DNA of 19,819 bases from Oceanihabitans sp. (GCA_018067265.1 JAGPUY010000082.1:1-19819), one strand, 5' to 3'. Positions 6,740 through 15,303 are shown, counted from the stretch's first letter. The notes: generated by a model from the sequence alone, not told the origin. A program made the numbers and translations.

Positions 6740-7810
6740 ATGCAACTGTACAACACCTTAAGCGCAAAAGAAAGAGCTGCGTTAATCGAAGAAGCTGGAA
6801 AAGACCGATTAACACTTTCTTTTTATCAATACGCTAAAATTACAAATCCTCAAGAATTTAGAGACCACTTATTTTTAACCTGGAACGCATTAGATGTTCT
6901 TGGCCGAATATATGTGGCTACAGAAGGTATCAACGGACAATTATCTTTGCCAGCAGATCAATTTGAAGCTTTTAAAACCCATTTAGATACGATCGACTTT
7001 TTAAACGGAATACGTTTAAATGTTGCCATAGAGCAAGACAATATGTCTTTTTTAAAACTGAAAGTAAAAGTTAGAAATAAGATTGTTGCAGATGGTTTAA
7101 ATGATGATACTTTTGATGTAAGAAATAAAGGGATTCATGTTGGTGCAGACCAATTCAATCAACTTATTGAAGATGAGAATACGGTTTTAGTAGATATGCG
7201 AAACCATTACGAAAGTGAAATAGGTCATTTTAAAAATGCAGTAACTCCAGATGTAGATACGTTTAGAGAATCTTTAGATATTATTGAAGCAGATTTAAAA
7301 GCACATAAAGAAGACAAAAACCTTGTTATGTATTGTACAGGCGGCATACGTTGTGAAAAAGCTTCCGCTTATTTTAAACACAAAGGTTTTAAAAATGTAT
7401 ATCAGTTAGAAGGCGGAATTATAGAATACACACGTCAGATAAATGATGAAGGATTAGAGAATAAATTCATTGGAAAAAACTTTGTTTTCGATGAAAGAAG
7501 AGCAGAGAAAATAAGTGATGATGTGATTGCAAAATGCCATCAATGTGGGGATGCTTTCGATATACATACCAATTGTGCAAATGATGCTTGCCATTTACTT
7601 TTCATCCAATGCGATGCATGTAAAGCCGAAATGGATAACTGCTGCTCTACAACTTGTCAAGAAATTCATGTGCTTCCTTTTGAAGAACAAAAAGCATTGC
7701 GAAAAGGACAAGCAAATAGTAACGATATATTTAAAAAAGGAAGAGCAGATCACTTACCTTACAAAAAAGATTTAAGGAACATTTTTGAATCCTTACCAAA
7801 CAAGAAGTAA
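6740..7810 (+). CDS. trhO: tRNA uridine(34) hydroxylase, rhodanese family
   Basis: A 356-residue oxygen-dependent tRNA U34 hydroxylase (formerly YceA type) that makes 5-hydroxyuridine at the wobble position. The N-terminal domain spans about residues 1-120 (IYVATEGINGQLS). The rhodanese domain spans about 135-235 and carries the active-site loop YCTGGIRCEKA (C199, C205). The C-terminal tail is Cys-rich, with nine Cys between 266 and 306, probably a metal site. The frame opens at 6707, but the ATG at 6740 gives the MQLYNTLS start seen in homologues. The stop codon touches the next gene's ATG. A matching promoter lies upstream. Confidence 0.93.
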   Translation: MQLYNTLSAKERAALIEEAGKDRLTLSFYQYAKITNPQEFRDHLFLTWNALDVLGRIYVATEGINGQLSLPADQFEAFKTHLDTIDFLNGIRLNVAIEQDNMSFLKLKVKVRNKIVADGLNDDTFDVRNKGIHVGADQFNQLIEDENTVLVDMRNHYESEIGHFKNAVTPDVDTFRESLDIIEADLKAHKEDKNLVMYCTGGIRCEKASAYFKHKGFKNVYQLEGGIIEYTRQINDEGLENKFIGKNFVFDERRAEKISDDVIAKCHQCGDAFDIHTNCANDACHLLFIQCDACKAEMDNCCSTTCQEIHVLPFEEQKALRKGQANSNDIFKKGRADHLPYKKDLRNIFESLPNKK

Positions 7811-8815
7811 ATGGATATTTACAAGCTATTACAACTAAACCGAAAGATAAAAAGTCATCGAATTAAATTCTTTGGTCTTTGGCTGTTGCATAAATTCAAC
7901 AGACGCTATCTAGCAGTAAATTTAGATCCTGTAATGGCTTGTAATTTACGTTGTAAAATGTGCTATTTTACAGATGCAGATTATGTAAAAACCTTAAAAG
8001 GCCAATTTAAAAATGAAGAGTTAGAGCAGGTAGCAAAAACGATTTTTAAACGCGCTATAAAATTACAAATTGGTTGTGGTACCGAGCCAACACTTTATAA
8101 AAACTTACCAGAAATTGTAAAACTTGGTAAGCAATATGGCGTGCCTTATATTTCTGTAACTACCAATGCAAATTTGCTGGATGAAGAAAAAATTGAAGCG
8201 CTATTAGAAGCAGGGCTTAATGAGTTTACTATTTCGTTGCATGGTGTTACCAAAGAAAGTTATGAAGGTTTTATGAAAAAATCGAGTTATGAGAAATTTC
8301 ATAATGCATTTAACGCTTTTCAGAAACTAAAAAGTAAATACGATTTTAAAGTCCGAATTAATTACACCTTTAACAAAGACAATTTTTACGAATTAACAGA
8401 GCTCTTTCATCACTTTAGCGGTAAAAGTTTCGATATCCTTCAAATTCGTCCTATTAGAAAAATTGGTAATACCGAGTATAATGATTTCGATTTAGAGAGT
8501 CTTCGTGTAGATTATCCGAAACTTATCACACAAATTCGAGACAATTGTAAAGCCAATAATATTACACTTTTAGCTTCCAACGAAATTCCTAAAAAAACAC
8601 AAATAAATAACTCTAGTTTAATTTTTGACTATACATTTTGCTATGTTTCTCCTAATCAATTCTGGAAAGAAGGTTTTAATTGGAAAGAAGAAAGCTTCAA
8701 TAGCTATTCCGAAAGAATAGGCTGGAGCAAGCAATTGTATGCTAATATTTTTAAGTCGGAAACCGAATTAAAATCGCTTAGCAATCGATTAAATTATGAA
8801 GTAGAGTTTAATTAA
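7811..8815 (+). CDS. Radical SAM protein of unknown function
   Basis: 334 residues. The radical SAM iron-sulfur motif is CNLRCKMC (C44, C48, C51), preceded by the usual first strand (LAVNLDPVMA). The remaining barrel blocks are visible as GCGTEPTLYKNL, YISVTTNANLL and EFTISLHGVTKESYE. There is no Cys-rich SPASM cluster at the C-terminus, only a single Cys in FDYTFCYVSP. The ATG directly follows the trhO stop with no gap, so the two are surely co-transcribed. That suggests, but does not show, an RNA- or cofactor-related reaction linked to TrhO. The substrate is unknown. Confidence 0.88.
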   Translation: MDIYKLLQLNRKIKSHRIKFFGLWLLHKFNRRYLAVNLDPVMACNLRCKMCYFTDADYVKTLKGQFKNEELEQVAKTIFKRAIKLQIGCGTEPTLYKNLPEIVKLGKQYGVPYISVTTNANLLDEEKIEALLEAGLNEFTISLHGVTKESYEGFMKKSSYEKFHNAFNAFQKLKSKYDFKVRINYTFNKDNFYELTELFHHFSGKSFDILQIRPIRKIGNTEYNDFDLESLRVDYPKLITQIRDNCKANNITLLASNEIPKKTQINNSSLIFDYTFCYVSPNQFWKEGFNWKEESFNSYSERIGWSKQLYANIFKSETELKSLSNRLNYEVEFN

Positions 8816-8819
8816 AATA

Positions 8820-10232
8820 CTACTCTTTTATAATTTTAAAGGTTTTCTTTTGGTTAGCATCATTTTCAAGGCTTAAAAAATACATACCATTAGAAAGATC
8901 TCCTAAACTCATTTTTCGTATTCCTTGAGAAACGTTCTGTATTGTTTTAATGCGTTTACCTTGTATATCTATTAATTGTGCTTTTGTAATAGGATTGCTA
9001 GATGAAATATTAATATAATCTTTGGTAGGATTAGGGTAAATAGAAACGGCTTGTAATTCGTTTTCATCGACACTTAAGGTTTGAATATTAAAAAGGTGCG
9101 TAACGGTTTGTCCTTCGTAGCTGACTTCCCATTTCCATTCGCCAACGGTATCAAAAGAATTAAAATACCAGTAGTAATACCAAGAAGAACTTGTTGTACT
9201 AGTATTAAAAGAAGTACTGTAAAAAACAGAATTATTTGGTCTTAAAATCTGTATACCTAAATTGGTTCCTGCAACTTGATCTCTTAAAAAAGCAGTTAAA
9301 TAAACGGTGTCTCCTAATTCAAAAGCATTACTTTCATAAGTGGTTTCTGTGGTCGGACAAGTTGGAAACACAATAGGATTATCACTATGTGTTAGTGCAG
9401 CATTTATATTTGAATTGCTATACGGTTTTTGGTTTAGCCACCAAGAGTCTGTATTTAAACTATTACATGTTCCGTAATATGGATCTACTAATTGGGTATA
9501 ACTCGCATTTGTGTACACTTCAAAATGTAAATGTGGTCCTGTAGAGTTTCCCGAGCTACCAACAGTTCCAAGAACTTCTCCTGTGGTTACCATGTCTCCC
9601 ACCGTTTTTGTGGTTACCGATCCGTTTTTCATATGTCCATACCAGGCAACACTGCCATCGCTATGTTGCACGTAAACCGCATTCCATTGGTTACTATTAA
9701 AGCCACAACTTCTATCAAACTGGCCATCTCCTTTTGCAATAATTTGTCCGCTTGCAGCTGCAATAATTTCTGTTTGGCTATCATCCATTTGTTTCCAACT
9801 AAAAGGCCATAGATAAATATCGATACCTTGATGGTTATATCCAGAAGCGGTATCATAGGTTTGCGAGCCACAATTATAATCTAATAACTGACTAGGAAAT
9901 GCGGTATTATGATCTACATAACCCGAAATAGCCCAGGTCGCATTATAATCAAAACCAGTTGCTTGTTGTATAGGCCAATTAAATAAAACATGGCCACCAG
10001 CTTTGTTTGTTTCCTTAAAGGCGAGTTTGTTTTCTTGTTTTAAAACATTTAGACTTTCCTTTAAAGATGTTTTAATATTTTCTCTTTGTTCTAATGTTAG
10101 GCAAGTAGTTTTGGTTGCATTGAAGCGGTATTCTCCTCCGTTTATTTTTTGAAAAGATTCTTGTGCATGTACCGTGATTAGAAATCCGAATACAGCAAGT
10201 AGAGCGATAGAGGTTTTAGTAATTTTTTTCAT
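8820..10232 (-). CDS. Secreted M23 family metallopeptidase with T9SS sorting tail
   Basis: 470 residues. A signal peptide (to about VHAQ, residue 24) precedes an M23 peptidase domain at about 130-245. Zinc ligands are H134 and D138 (HQGID) and H236 (GPHLHFE), with catalytic-type His at 200 (YGH) and 234. A beta-rich middle domain spans about 290-390. The tail from about residue 397 (SIYPNPTKDYINI ... MYFLSLENDA) is a type A T9SS sorting domain, expected to be cleaved at the outer membrane. Likely substrate is peptidoglycan or peptide cross-bridges, outside the cell or at the surface. It converges on the radical SAM gene with only four bases between stops. The gldH gene nearby fits a T9SS-bearing organism. 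Confidence 0.93.
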   Translation of the reverse strand: MKKITKTSIALLAVFGFLITVHAQESFQKINGGEYRFNATKTTCLTLEQRENIKTSLKESLNVLKQENKLAFKETNKAGGHVLFNWPIQQATGFDYNATWAISGYVDHNTAFPSQLLDYNCGSQTYDTASGYNHQGIDIYLWPFSWKQMDDSQTEIIAAASGQIIAKGDGQFDRSCGFNSNQWNAVYVQHSDGSVAWYGHMKNGSVTTKTVGDMVTTGEVLGTVGSSGNSTGPHLHFEVYTNASYTQLVDPYYGTCNSLNTDSWWLNQKPYSNSNINAALTHSDNPIVFPTCPTTETTYESNAFELGDTVYLTAFLRDQVAGTNLGIQILRPNNSVFYSTSFNTSTTSSSWYYYWYFNSFDTVGEWKWEVSYEGQTVTHLFNIQTLSVDENELQAVSIYPNPTKDYINISSSNPITKAQLIDIQGKRIKTIQNVSQGIRKMSLGDLSNGMYFLSLENDANQKKTFKIIKE

Positions 10233-10410
10233 AATATGAATAGCTTTAAGGGTTATCGAAATAACTTAAAAAACGAATTGTAATGTGTTTGCTATTAGAA
10301 TATTAGGAAGTATAAAGATACAATTTTTTTATAATATTCAGTTTTATAAATTTACTAGCTTTTTAACTTAATAAATAATATTATCTTTACATTCCAAAGT
10401 AGGACTTTGG

Positions 10411-10438
10411 TTTGTCATTTCTATGTAAGTAGAAATCT
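10411..10438 (+). repeat. Dispersed hairpin repeat, copy 3
   Basis: TTTGTCATTTCT, an 8-nt centre, then AGAAATCT. The TTTCT / AGAAA arms pair. The TTGTCATT start and AATCT end match the copies at 14915-14944 and 15252-15278. Confidence 0.55.
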
Positions 10439-10469
10439 TTAAAAAAGAAACTATTTTTTATTAATCTTC

Positions 10470-10495
10470 TTCTGAAAAAAGAATGTTTTTCAGAA
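10470..10495 (+). other. Hairpin in the ricT leader
   Basis: The perfect 10-bp stem TTCTGAAAAA / TTTTTCAGAA has a 6-nt loop AGAATG and ends 16 bases before the ricT start codon. A similar GAAAAGAATGTTTTT string occurs at about 14966-14980. It may affect translation; there is no direct evidence. Confidence 0.5.
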
Positions 10496-10511
10496 TCAAT
10501 ATATACACTTT

Positions 10512-11894
10512 ATGGCTTGTGGAACTTGTTCAACAGGAAAAGATGGCCAACCAAAAGGCTGCAAAAGTAACGGAACATGTGGAACAGATAGTTGTAACAA
10601 ACTCACTGTTTTTGATTGGTTAGCAAACATGTCACTTCCAAACGGAGAAAAACCTTTTGATTGGGTGGAGGTTCGTTTTAAAAACGGAAGAAAAGAATAC
10701 TACAAAAACACAGAAAACCTAACCTTAGCAATTGGTGACGTTGTTGCAACACAGGAGCAATCTGGTCATGATATTGGTATGGCAACACTTACCGGAGAAT
10801 TGGTAAGAGTACAAATGAAACGTAAAAAAGTTTCTGAAAAACCAGAAACAGTTTTAAAAATATACAGAAAAGCATCACAAAAAGATATCGATATTTGGTC
10901 TGAAGCTCGGGATAGAGAAGACGCAATGAAGGTGAAAGCACGCCAATTTGCAATAGAGCTAAAATTGAAAATGAAGATTTCAGATATCGAATTTCAAGGG
11001 GATGCAAGTAAAGCTACTTTTTATTATACAGCAGAAGAACGCGTAGACTTTAGAGAGCTTATTAAACTTTTTGCAAGAGAGTTTAGAACTAGAATAGAAA
11101 TGAAACAAGTTGGCTTTAGACAAGAAGCTGCAAGACTTGGTGGTATTGGCTCTTGTGGTCGTGAGTTATGTTGCTCTACTTGGTTAACCGATTTTCGTTC
11201 GGTAAGTACCTCTGCTGCGCGTTACCAACAATTATCTTTAAATCCGCAAAAATTAGCAGGACAATGTGGTAAACTAAAATGCTGTTTAAACTATGAATTA
11301 GATAGTTATTTGGATGCTTTAAAAACGCTTCCAAAACCGGAAATAAAATTATACACTAAAAAAGGAACTGCTGTTTGTCAAAAAACAGATATTTTTCAAG
11401 GGCATTTATGGTATGCTTATGAAGGCGAATGGATGAATTGGCATAAGATTACTAAAGATCAAGCCAATGAAATTATTGCAATAAATAAGAATAAAGAAAA
11501 GATAGAAAGTCTAGAAGAATACGCTTTAGAACTGGTAGAAGATACTAAAACAGAGTTTGAAAACGTTGTTGGTCAAGATAGTTTAACACGTTTTGATAGT
11601 CCAAAAGGCAATAAAAAACGTAAAAACAATAAGAGAAGAGTAAAACCTCAAAATAGTACCAACAATACAACTACCAATAAACCAAACAAACCAAATACCA
11701 ATAAGCCCCGTAATACGAATAAAACGAGTACTACGAATAAAAGCAATACCCCAAATAAAGCGGGTAATGCGAACAAAAGTAATAACACGAACAAGGCAGC
11801 TAATGCCAACAAAAGCAATAAAACTAGCAATACCAACAAAACTAGAAATCCCAATAAAAACAGTAATACCAACAAAACGAACGATGCGAAATAG
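10512..11894 (+). CDS. ricT: PSP1 / RicT (YaaT)-family iron-sulfur protein
   Basis: 460 residues. The PSP1 domain occupies roughly residues 50-260 and shows the family Cys pairs CGRELCC (215-221) and QCGKLKCC (251-258). An extra N-terminal Cys cluster (C3, C6, C17, C23, C28) is typical of Bacteroidota versions. From about residue 365 the protein turns basic, then becomes an Asn/Thr/Lys low-complexity tail of about 75 residues built on NTNK-like units. In Bacillus, RicT belongs to an iron-sulfur complex affecting RNA processing; the role in Bacteroidota is not settled. It overlaps gldH by 11 bases and probably heads a ricT-gldH-PBP operon. Confidence 0.88.
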   Translation: MACGTCSTGKDGQPKGCKSNGTCGTDSCNKLTVFDWLANMSLPNGEKPFDWVEVRFKNGRKEYYKNTENLTLAIGDVVATQEQSGHDIGMATLTGELVRVQMKRKKVSEKPETVLKIYRKASQKDIDIWSEARDREDAMKVKARQFAIELKLKMKISDIEFQGDASKATFYYTAEERVDFRELIKLFAREFRTRIEMKQVGFRQEAARLGGIGSCGRELCCSTWLTDFRSVSTSAARYQQLSLNPQKLAGQCGKLKCCLNYELDSYLDALKTLPKPEIKLYTKKGTAVCQKTDIFQGHLWYAYEGEWMNWHKITKDQANEIIAINKNKEKIESLEEYALELVEDTKTEFENVVGQDSLTRFDSPKGNKKRKNNKRRVKPQNSTNNTTTNKPNKPNTNKPRNTNKTSTTNKSNTPNKAGNANKSNNTNKAANANKSNKTSNTNKTRNPNKNSNTNKTNDAK

Positions 11895-12372
11895 TATTTC
11901 TCTACTACTTTTTTTTCTTTCTCTATTTTTTGTGTCTTGTGATGCTAATGGTGTTTTTGATACCTATCAAACAATACCGAACGAATGGAATAAAGAAGCT
12001 TTAGTAACGTTTAAAGTACAGGCGCCAGATTCTATAAACAAATATAATTTGTTTGTAAACCTGCGAAACAATCAAGAATACAAATACAATAACTTGTATT
12101 TAATAGTAGAAATGAATTTTCCGCATGGAAAAACTGTTAAAGACACGTTAGAATATAAAATGGCAAAACCAAATGGTGCCTTTTTAGGTTCCGGTTTTTC
12201 TAGCATTAAAGAAAATAAATTGTGGTATAAAGAAAATTTTACTTTTACAGAAACCGGAGAATACCAAATAAACATACAACATGCCATGCGTGAAAACGGA
12301 AAAGTGAATGGTGTTATAGATTTAGAAGGTGTAACCGATGTGGGATTTAGAGTAGAAAAACAAATTAAATAA
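11884..12372 (+). CDS. gldH: Gliding motility lipoprotein GldH
   Basis: 162 residues. The lipoprotein signal peptide has lipobox FVSC (Cys19) followed by DANGVFDTYQTIPN, the characteristic GldH start. The C-terminal beta-rich part includes YLIVEMNFPHGKTVKDTLEY and ends near VDVGFR-like FRVEK. GldH is required for gliding and contributes to the gliding / type IX secretion apparatus in Flavobacterium. The frame is open further upstream (to 11767), but that part is the shadow of the ricT Asn/Lys tail; the ATG at 11884 places a proper signal peptide. Overlap with ricT and the PBP gene downstream match the gene order I recall for this family. Confidence 0.9.
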   Translation: MRNSISLLLFFLSLFFVSCDANGVFDTYQTIPNEWNKEALVTFKVQAPDSINKYNLFVNLRNNQEYKYNNLYLIVEMNFPHGKTVKDTLEYKMAKPNGAFLGSGFSSIKENKLWYKENFTFTETGEYQINIQHAMRENGKVNGVIDLEGVTDVGFRVEKQIK

Positions 12373-12381
12373 ATTAGTAGG

Positions 12382-12398
12382 CAAGGTTTTAAACCTTG
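12382..12398. repeat. Perfect palindromic hairpin between gldH and PBP1A
   Basis: CAAGGTTT-T-AAACCTTG, with 8-bp arms around a single central base, in the 39-base gap before the PBP start. There is no T-run directly after it, so it does not look like an intrinsic terminator. It could be an RNA processing or stability element, or a dispersed palindrome. Confidence 0.5.
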
Positions 12399-12411
12399 TA
12401 GTTTTAAAAAT

Positions 12412-14763
12412 ATGGCAAAGAAACAAGCGAAAAAACATGCAGCAACACAAGATTTTACAAAATACGTTCGTTTATTTTGGAAACTTTTTTTAGGTGGTGT
12501 TTTGGCATTCATCTTATTGTTTGTATTAACATCTATGTTTGGAGATTTACCTGATCACACCATCTTAGAAAATCCTAAAACCAACCTAGCGACAGAGATT
12601 ATTTCTTCTGACGGAAAAACCTTAGGTAAATTCTATTTTAATGATAATAGAACACCAGTAAGTTATGATGAACTGCCGCAGCATTTAGTAGATGCTTTAA
12701 TAGCAACAGAAGATGCGCGTTTTCATGAACATTCGGGTATTGATGCAAGAGGTACACTAAGAGCAATTGTAAAACTAGGAAAAGGCGGTGGAGCGAGTAC
12801 CATTTCACAACAATTAGCAAAACAATTATTTCATGGGGAAGGATCTAAAAACACGATCGCTCGTATTTTACAAAAAGCAAAAGAATGGATTATAGCAATT
12901 CGTTTAGAGAGACAATACACCAAAGAAGAGATTATAGCGCAATATTTTAATATTTATGATTTTGGAAACAATGGCGATGGAATTCGTTCTGCTTCCAGAA
13001 TTTATTTTGGTAAAGAACCAATGGAGTTAGATATAAAGGAATCTGCCATGTTGGTTGGTATGTTTAAAAATTCTTCATTGTATAATCCGAGACCAGAACG
13101 TAATCCTGTTGGCGTAAGAAATAGACGTAATGTGGTTTTAGCGCAAATGGAAAAATATGATTTTATAAACGAAAAATTAAAAGACTCGCTTCAAAAATTA
13201 GACTTAGGTTTACGTTATTCACCAGAATCCCATCGCGAAGGAACAGCGACTTATTTTAGAGAATATCTTCGTGCTTTTATGAAAGATTGGACAAACGAAA
13301 AAGGCAATAGAAAACCAGATGGTACAAAATACAACATCAATAGTGATGGATTAAAAGTGTACACTACAATAGATTCTAGAATGCAATTATATGCCGAAGA
13401 TGCGGTAGGTAAACACATGCCAAGATTGCAAGCCGAATTTTTTCATCAAAACACACCAAAAAGAAATCCAACAGCGCCATTTTTAGATCTTACTAGAGGT
13501 GCAGTAGATTCTTTATTGCAAAATGCAATGAGCAGAGGAGAGCGTTGGAGAATATTAAAAAAAGAAGGAAAATCGGAAAAAGAAATAAGAGCATCGTTTG
13601 ATAAGCCTACCAAAATGACTGTTTTTTCATGGAAAGATGGTAAAGCTTCTGAAGTAGACACTATTATGAAGCCTATAGATTCTATGCGCTATTATAAATC
13701 TTTTTTACACACAGGAATGATGTCTATGAATCCGCAAACAGGACATGTAAAAGCGTGGGTTGGTGGTATAAACTATAAATATTTTCAATACGATCACGTA
13801 AAACAAGGAAAACGTCAAGTTGGTTCTACTTTTAAACCTTTTATTTACGCAACAGCTATAGATCAATTGCATCTTTCGCCTTGTGATGAGTTACCAAATA
13901 CACAAATTACTATAGAAGCGAATAAATTCGGTAATCCAGAACCTTGGACGCCAAGGAATTCGGATAATAAATACGGAGGTACACGAACACTAAAAAATGC
14001 TTTAGCAAACTCCATAAATACGATTACTGCACGTTTAATGGATAAGGTTGGTCCGCAACCAGTTGTAGATTTAGTTAAAAAATTAGGAGTAGAATCTGAA
14101 GTACTTCCAGTTCCTTCGATAGCATTAGGTACTCCAGATTTAAGTGTCTATGAAATGGTTGGTGCTTATTCGGCTTTTGCAAATCAAGGGGTGTATACGA
14201 AACCAGTAATGGTAACGCATATTGAAGATAAAAACGGAACTATTTTATACCAATTCACACCAGAATCGCGGGATGTACTAAGTGAAGAAGTTGCTTATGT
14301 AACCGTAAACTTAATGCAGGGTGTAACACAATCTGGATCTGGAGCAAGATTAAGAACTAGAGGAGCAGATGCCTATAGAAAAGATTATAAAGAGATTATC
14401 ACTGGTTATCCTTATGAGTTTAAAAACCCGATAGCAGGAAAAACGGGAACCACACAAAACCAAAGTGATGGATGGTTTATGGGAATGGTTCCAAACCTAG
14501 TTACAGGAGTTTGGGTTGGAGCAGAAGATAGAGCGGCTCATTTTGCTTCTATTACGTACGGACAAGGAGCAGCAATGGCATTGCCAATTTGGGGAATGTA
14601 CATGCGAAGCTGTTATGAAAATGAAGAACTTGAAATTTCTAAAGGCGATTTTGAAAGACCGAAAAATTTATCTATTGCAGTAGATTGTGATAATTATAAA
14701 CAAAATAAAGATGCAAATTCCGATGCTCCTGGTGAAGATGTACCAGAAGATTTAGACTTCTAA
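12412..14763 (+). CDS. Class A penicillin-binding protein 1A (transglycosylase/transpeptidase)
   Basis: A 783-residue bifunctional peptidoglycan synthase anchored in the inner membrane. The short cytoplasmic N-terminus is basic, with a transmembrane helix at about residues 22-44. The GT51 glycosyltransferase domain has the catalytic motif ATEDARFHEHSGID (Glu100) and GGASTISQQLAKQLFH (127-141). The transpeptidase domain has STFK at 472-475, SIN at 534-536 and KTGTT at 677-681. It polymerises glycan strands and cross-links stem peptides in the periplasm. It follows gldH by 39 bases and is probably co-transcribed. Length and motifs are intact. Confidence 0.96.
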   Translation: MAKKQAKKHAATQDFTKYVRLFWKLFLGGVLAFILLFVLTSMFGDLPDHTILENPKTNLATEIISSDGKTLGKFYFNDNRTPVSYDELPQHLVDALIATEDARFHEHSGIDARGTLRAIVKLGKGGGASTISQQLAKQLFHGEGSKNTIARILQKAKEWIIAIRLERQYTKEEIIAQYFNIYDFGNNGDGIRSASRIYFGKEPMELDIKESAMLVGMFKNSSLYNPRPERNPVGVRNRRNVVLAQMEKYDFINEKLKDSLQKLDLGLRYSPESHREGTATYFREYLRAFMKDWTNEKGNRKPDGTKYNINSDGLKVYTTIDSRMQLYAEDAVGKHMPRLQAEFFHQNTPKRNPTAPFLDLTRGAVDSLLQNAMSRGERWRILKKEGKSEKEIRASFDKPTKMTVFSWKDGKASEVDTIMKPIDSMRYYKSFLHTGMMSMNPQTGHVKAWVGGINYKYFQYDHVKQGKRQVGSTFKPFIYATAIDQLHLSPCDELPNTQITIEANKFGNPEPWTPRNSDNKYGGTRTLKNALANSINTITARLMDKVGPQPVVDLVKKLGVESEVLPVPSIALGTPDLSVYEMVGAYSAFANQGVYTKPVMVTHIEDKNGTILYQFTPESRDVLSEEVAYVTVNLMQGVTQSGSGARLRTRGADAYRKDYKEIITGYPYEFKNPIAGKTGTTQNQSDGWFMGMVPNLVTGVWVGAEDRAAHFASITYGQGAAMALPIWGMYMRSCYENEELEISKGDFERPKNLSIAVDCDNYKQNKDANSDAPGEDVPEDLDF

Positions 14764-14786
14764 TTCCTCCGGAAATGGGAAATCTC
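14764..14786 (+). repeat. Dispersed hairpin repeat, copy 4 (degenerate)
   Basis: TTCC, an irregular centre, GGGAAATCTC. It begins at the base after the PBP stop codon. It shares the GGAAATCTC tail with the copy at 1219-1240. Confidence 0.4.
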
Positions 14787-14808
14787 ATTATTAAATCGTG
14801 AAATTTTA

Positions 14809-14854
14809 AAACAAACAACTCCTTCCTTTTTTTTAGGGAAGGAGTTGTTTGTTT
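14809..14854. terminator. 18-bp hairpin after the ricT-gldH-PBP operon
   Basis: Perfect 18-bp arms (14809-14826 and 14837-14854) flank a 10-nt T-rich loop. It is probably the operon terminator by position. However, the run after the stem (AGATAG) is not a U-tract; the Us are within the arm (GTTTGTTT) and in the loop. It might instead act as a 3'-end stabiliser. Confidence 0.65.
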
Positions 14855-14914
14855 AGATAGAAATTAAAGACGGAAGGGTTTGTGTAAAAATAAACAAAGC
14901 GAATTTTAGTTTTC

Positions 14915-14944
14915 TTGTCATTCTGAGCGTAGTCGAAGAATCTC
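14915..14944 (+). repeat. Dispersed hairpin repeat, copy 5
   Basis: TTGTCATTCTGAGCG, then AGTCGAAGAATCTC after one T. This form of intergenic repeat is familiar to me from many Bacteroidota genomes. The ATTCT / AGAAT ends pair. Confidence 0.65.
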
Positions 14945-15080
14945 ACATAAATTCAAAGCCATTCAGAAAAGAATGTTTTTTTTAACACAAAAACGCCATA
15001 TAAAAAAAAACAGATATTTATATATTCTTGTTTTTCTGTTGAGGTCTATGTAGACAATATTTACCAATATTATTAAATTG

Positions 15081-15113
15081 TATAGAAAACAATCGCGTAG
15101 AATATTTTCTATA
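15081..15113. other. Inverted repeat TATAGAAAA / TTTTCTATA
   Basis: Perfect 9-bp arms (15081-15089 and 15105-15113) are separated by 15 bases, immediately upstream of the candidate promoter at 15119-15149. Its position and spacing would suit a regulator binding site; no regulator is identified. Confidence 0.4.
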
Positions 15114-15118
15114 AAAAC

Positions 15119-15149
15119 TTGTAATATTACTTTTTATTACTTAAGTTTG
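15119..15149 (+). promoter_or_regulatory. Candidate promoter upstream of the secreted-peptide / GLPGLI locus
   Basis: TTG (15119-15121), a 20-base spacer and TAAGTTTG (15142-15149) fit the Bacteroidota consensus. If used for the gene at 15429 it would give a leader of about 270 nt containing repeat copy 6 and two hairpins. Alternatively it could drive a separate small RNA. Confidence 0.45.
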
Positions 15150-15251
15150 ATATGTCAGAAGTAAAAGTTTAAATCAAAGCCGATTAAATGATTACTAAAG
15201 GCATCAAGATTAATCTTTAACTAGTGCTAGTTTTTAATTAGACAATTTATT

Positions 15252-15278
15252 TTGTCATTGCTGCGAAGGCAGGAATCT
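15252..15278 (+). repeat. Dispersed hairpin repeat, copy 6
   Basis: TTGTCATTGC, then TGCGAAGGCA, then GGAATCT. The stem TGC-GAAG-GCA has a GNRA-like loop and an imperfect outer stem. It is the same repeat class as 14915-14944. Confidence 0.65.
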
Positions 15279-15303
15279 ACTCCCTTAAGAATTAAATAGT
15301 GTT

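Larger units (their letters stand above)
10233..10511. promoter_or_regulatory. Divergent regulatory region between the M23 peptidase gene and ricT
   Basis: Two TATCTTTA boxes, each one base off TAnnTTTG, face outward: 10313-10320 on the minus strand for the peptidase and 10382-10389 on the plus strand for ricT. No clean TTG sits at the usual spacing. The region also holds a dispersed hairpin repeat (10411-10438) and a second hairpin in the ricT leader. No gene is apparent. Confidence 0.4.

Noticed and set aside
11767..11883. Upstream extension of the gldH frame
   Set aside because: These codons are an out-of-frame reading of the ricT Asn/Lys tail; the ATG at 11884 gives a proper lipoprotein signal peptide.
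12072..12512. 146-codon minus-strand open frame over gldH and the PBP start
   Set aside because: It overlaps two well-supported + strand genes and has no recognisable features.
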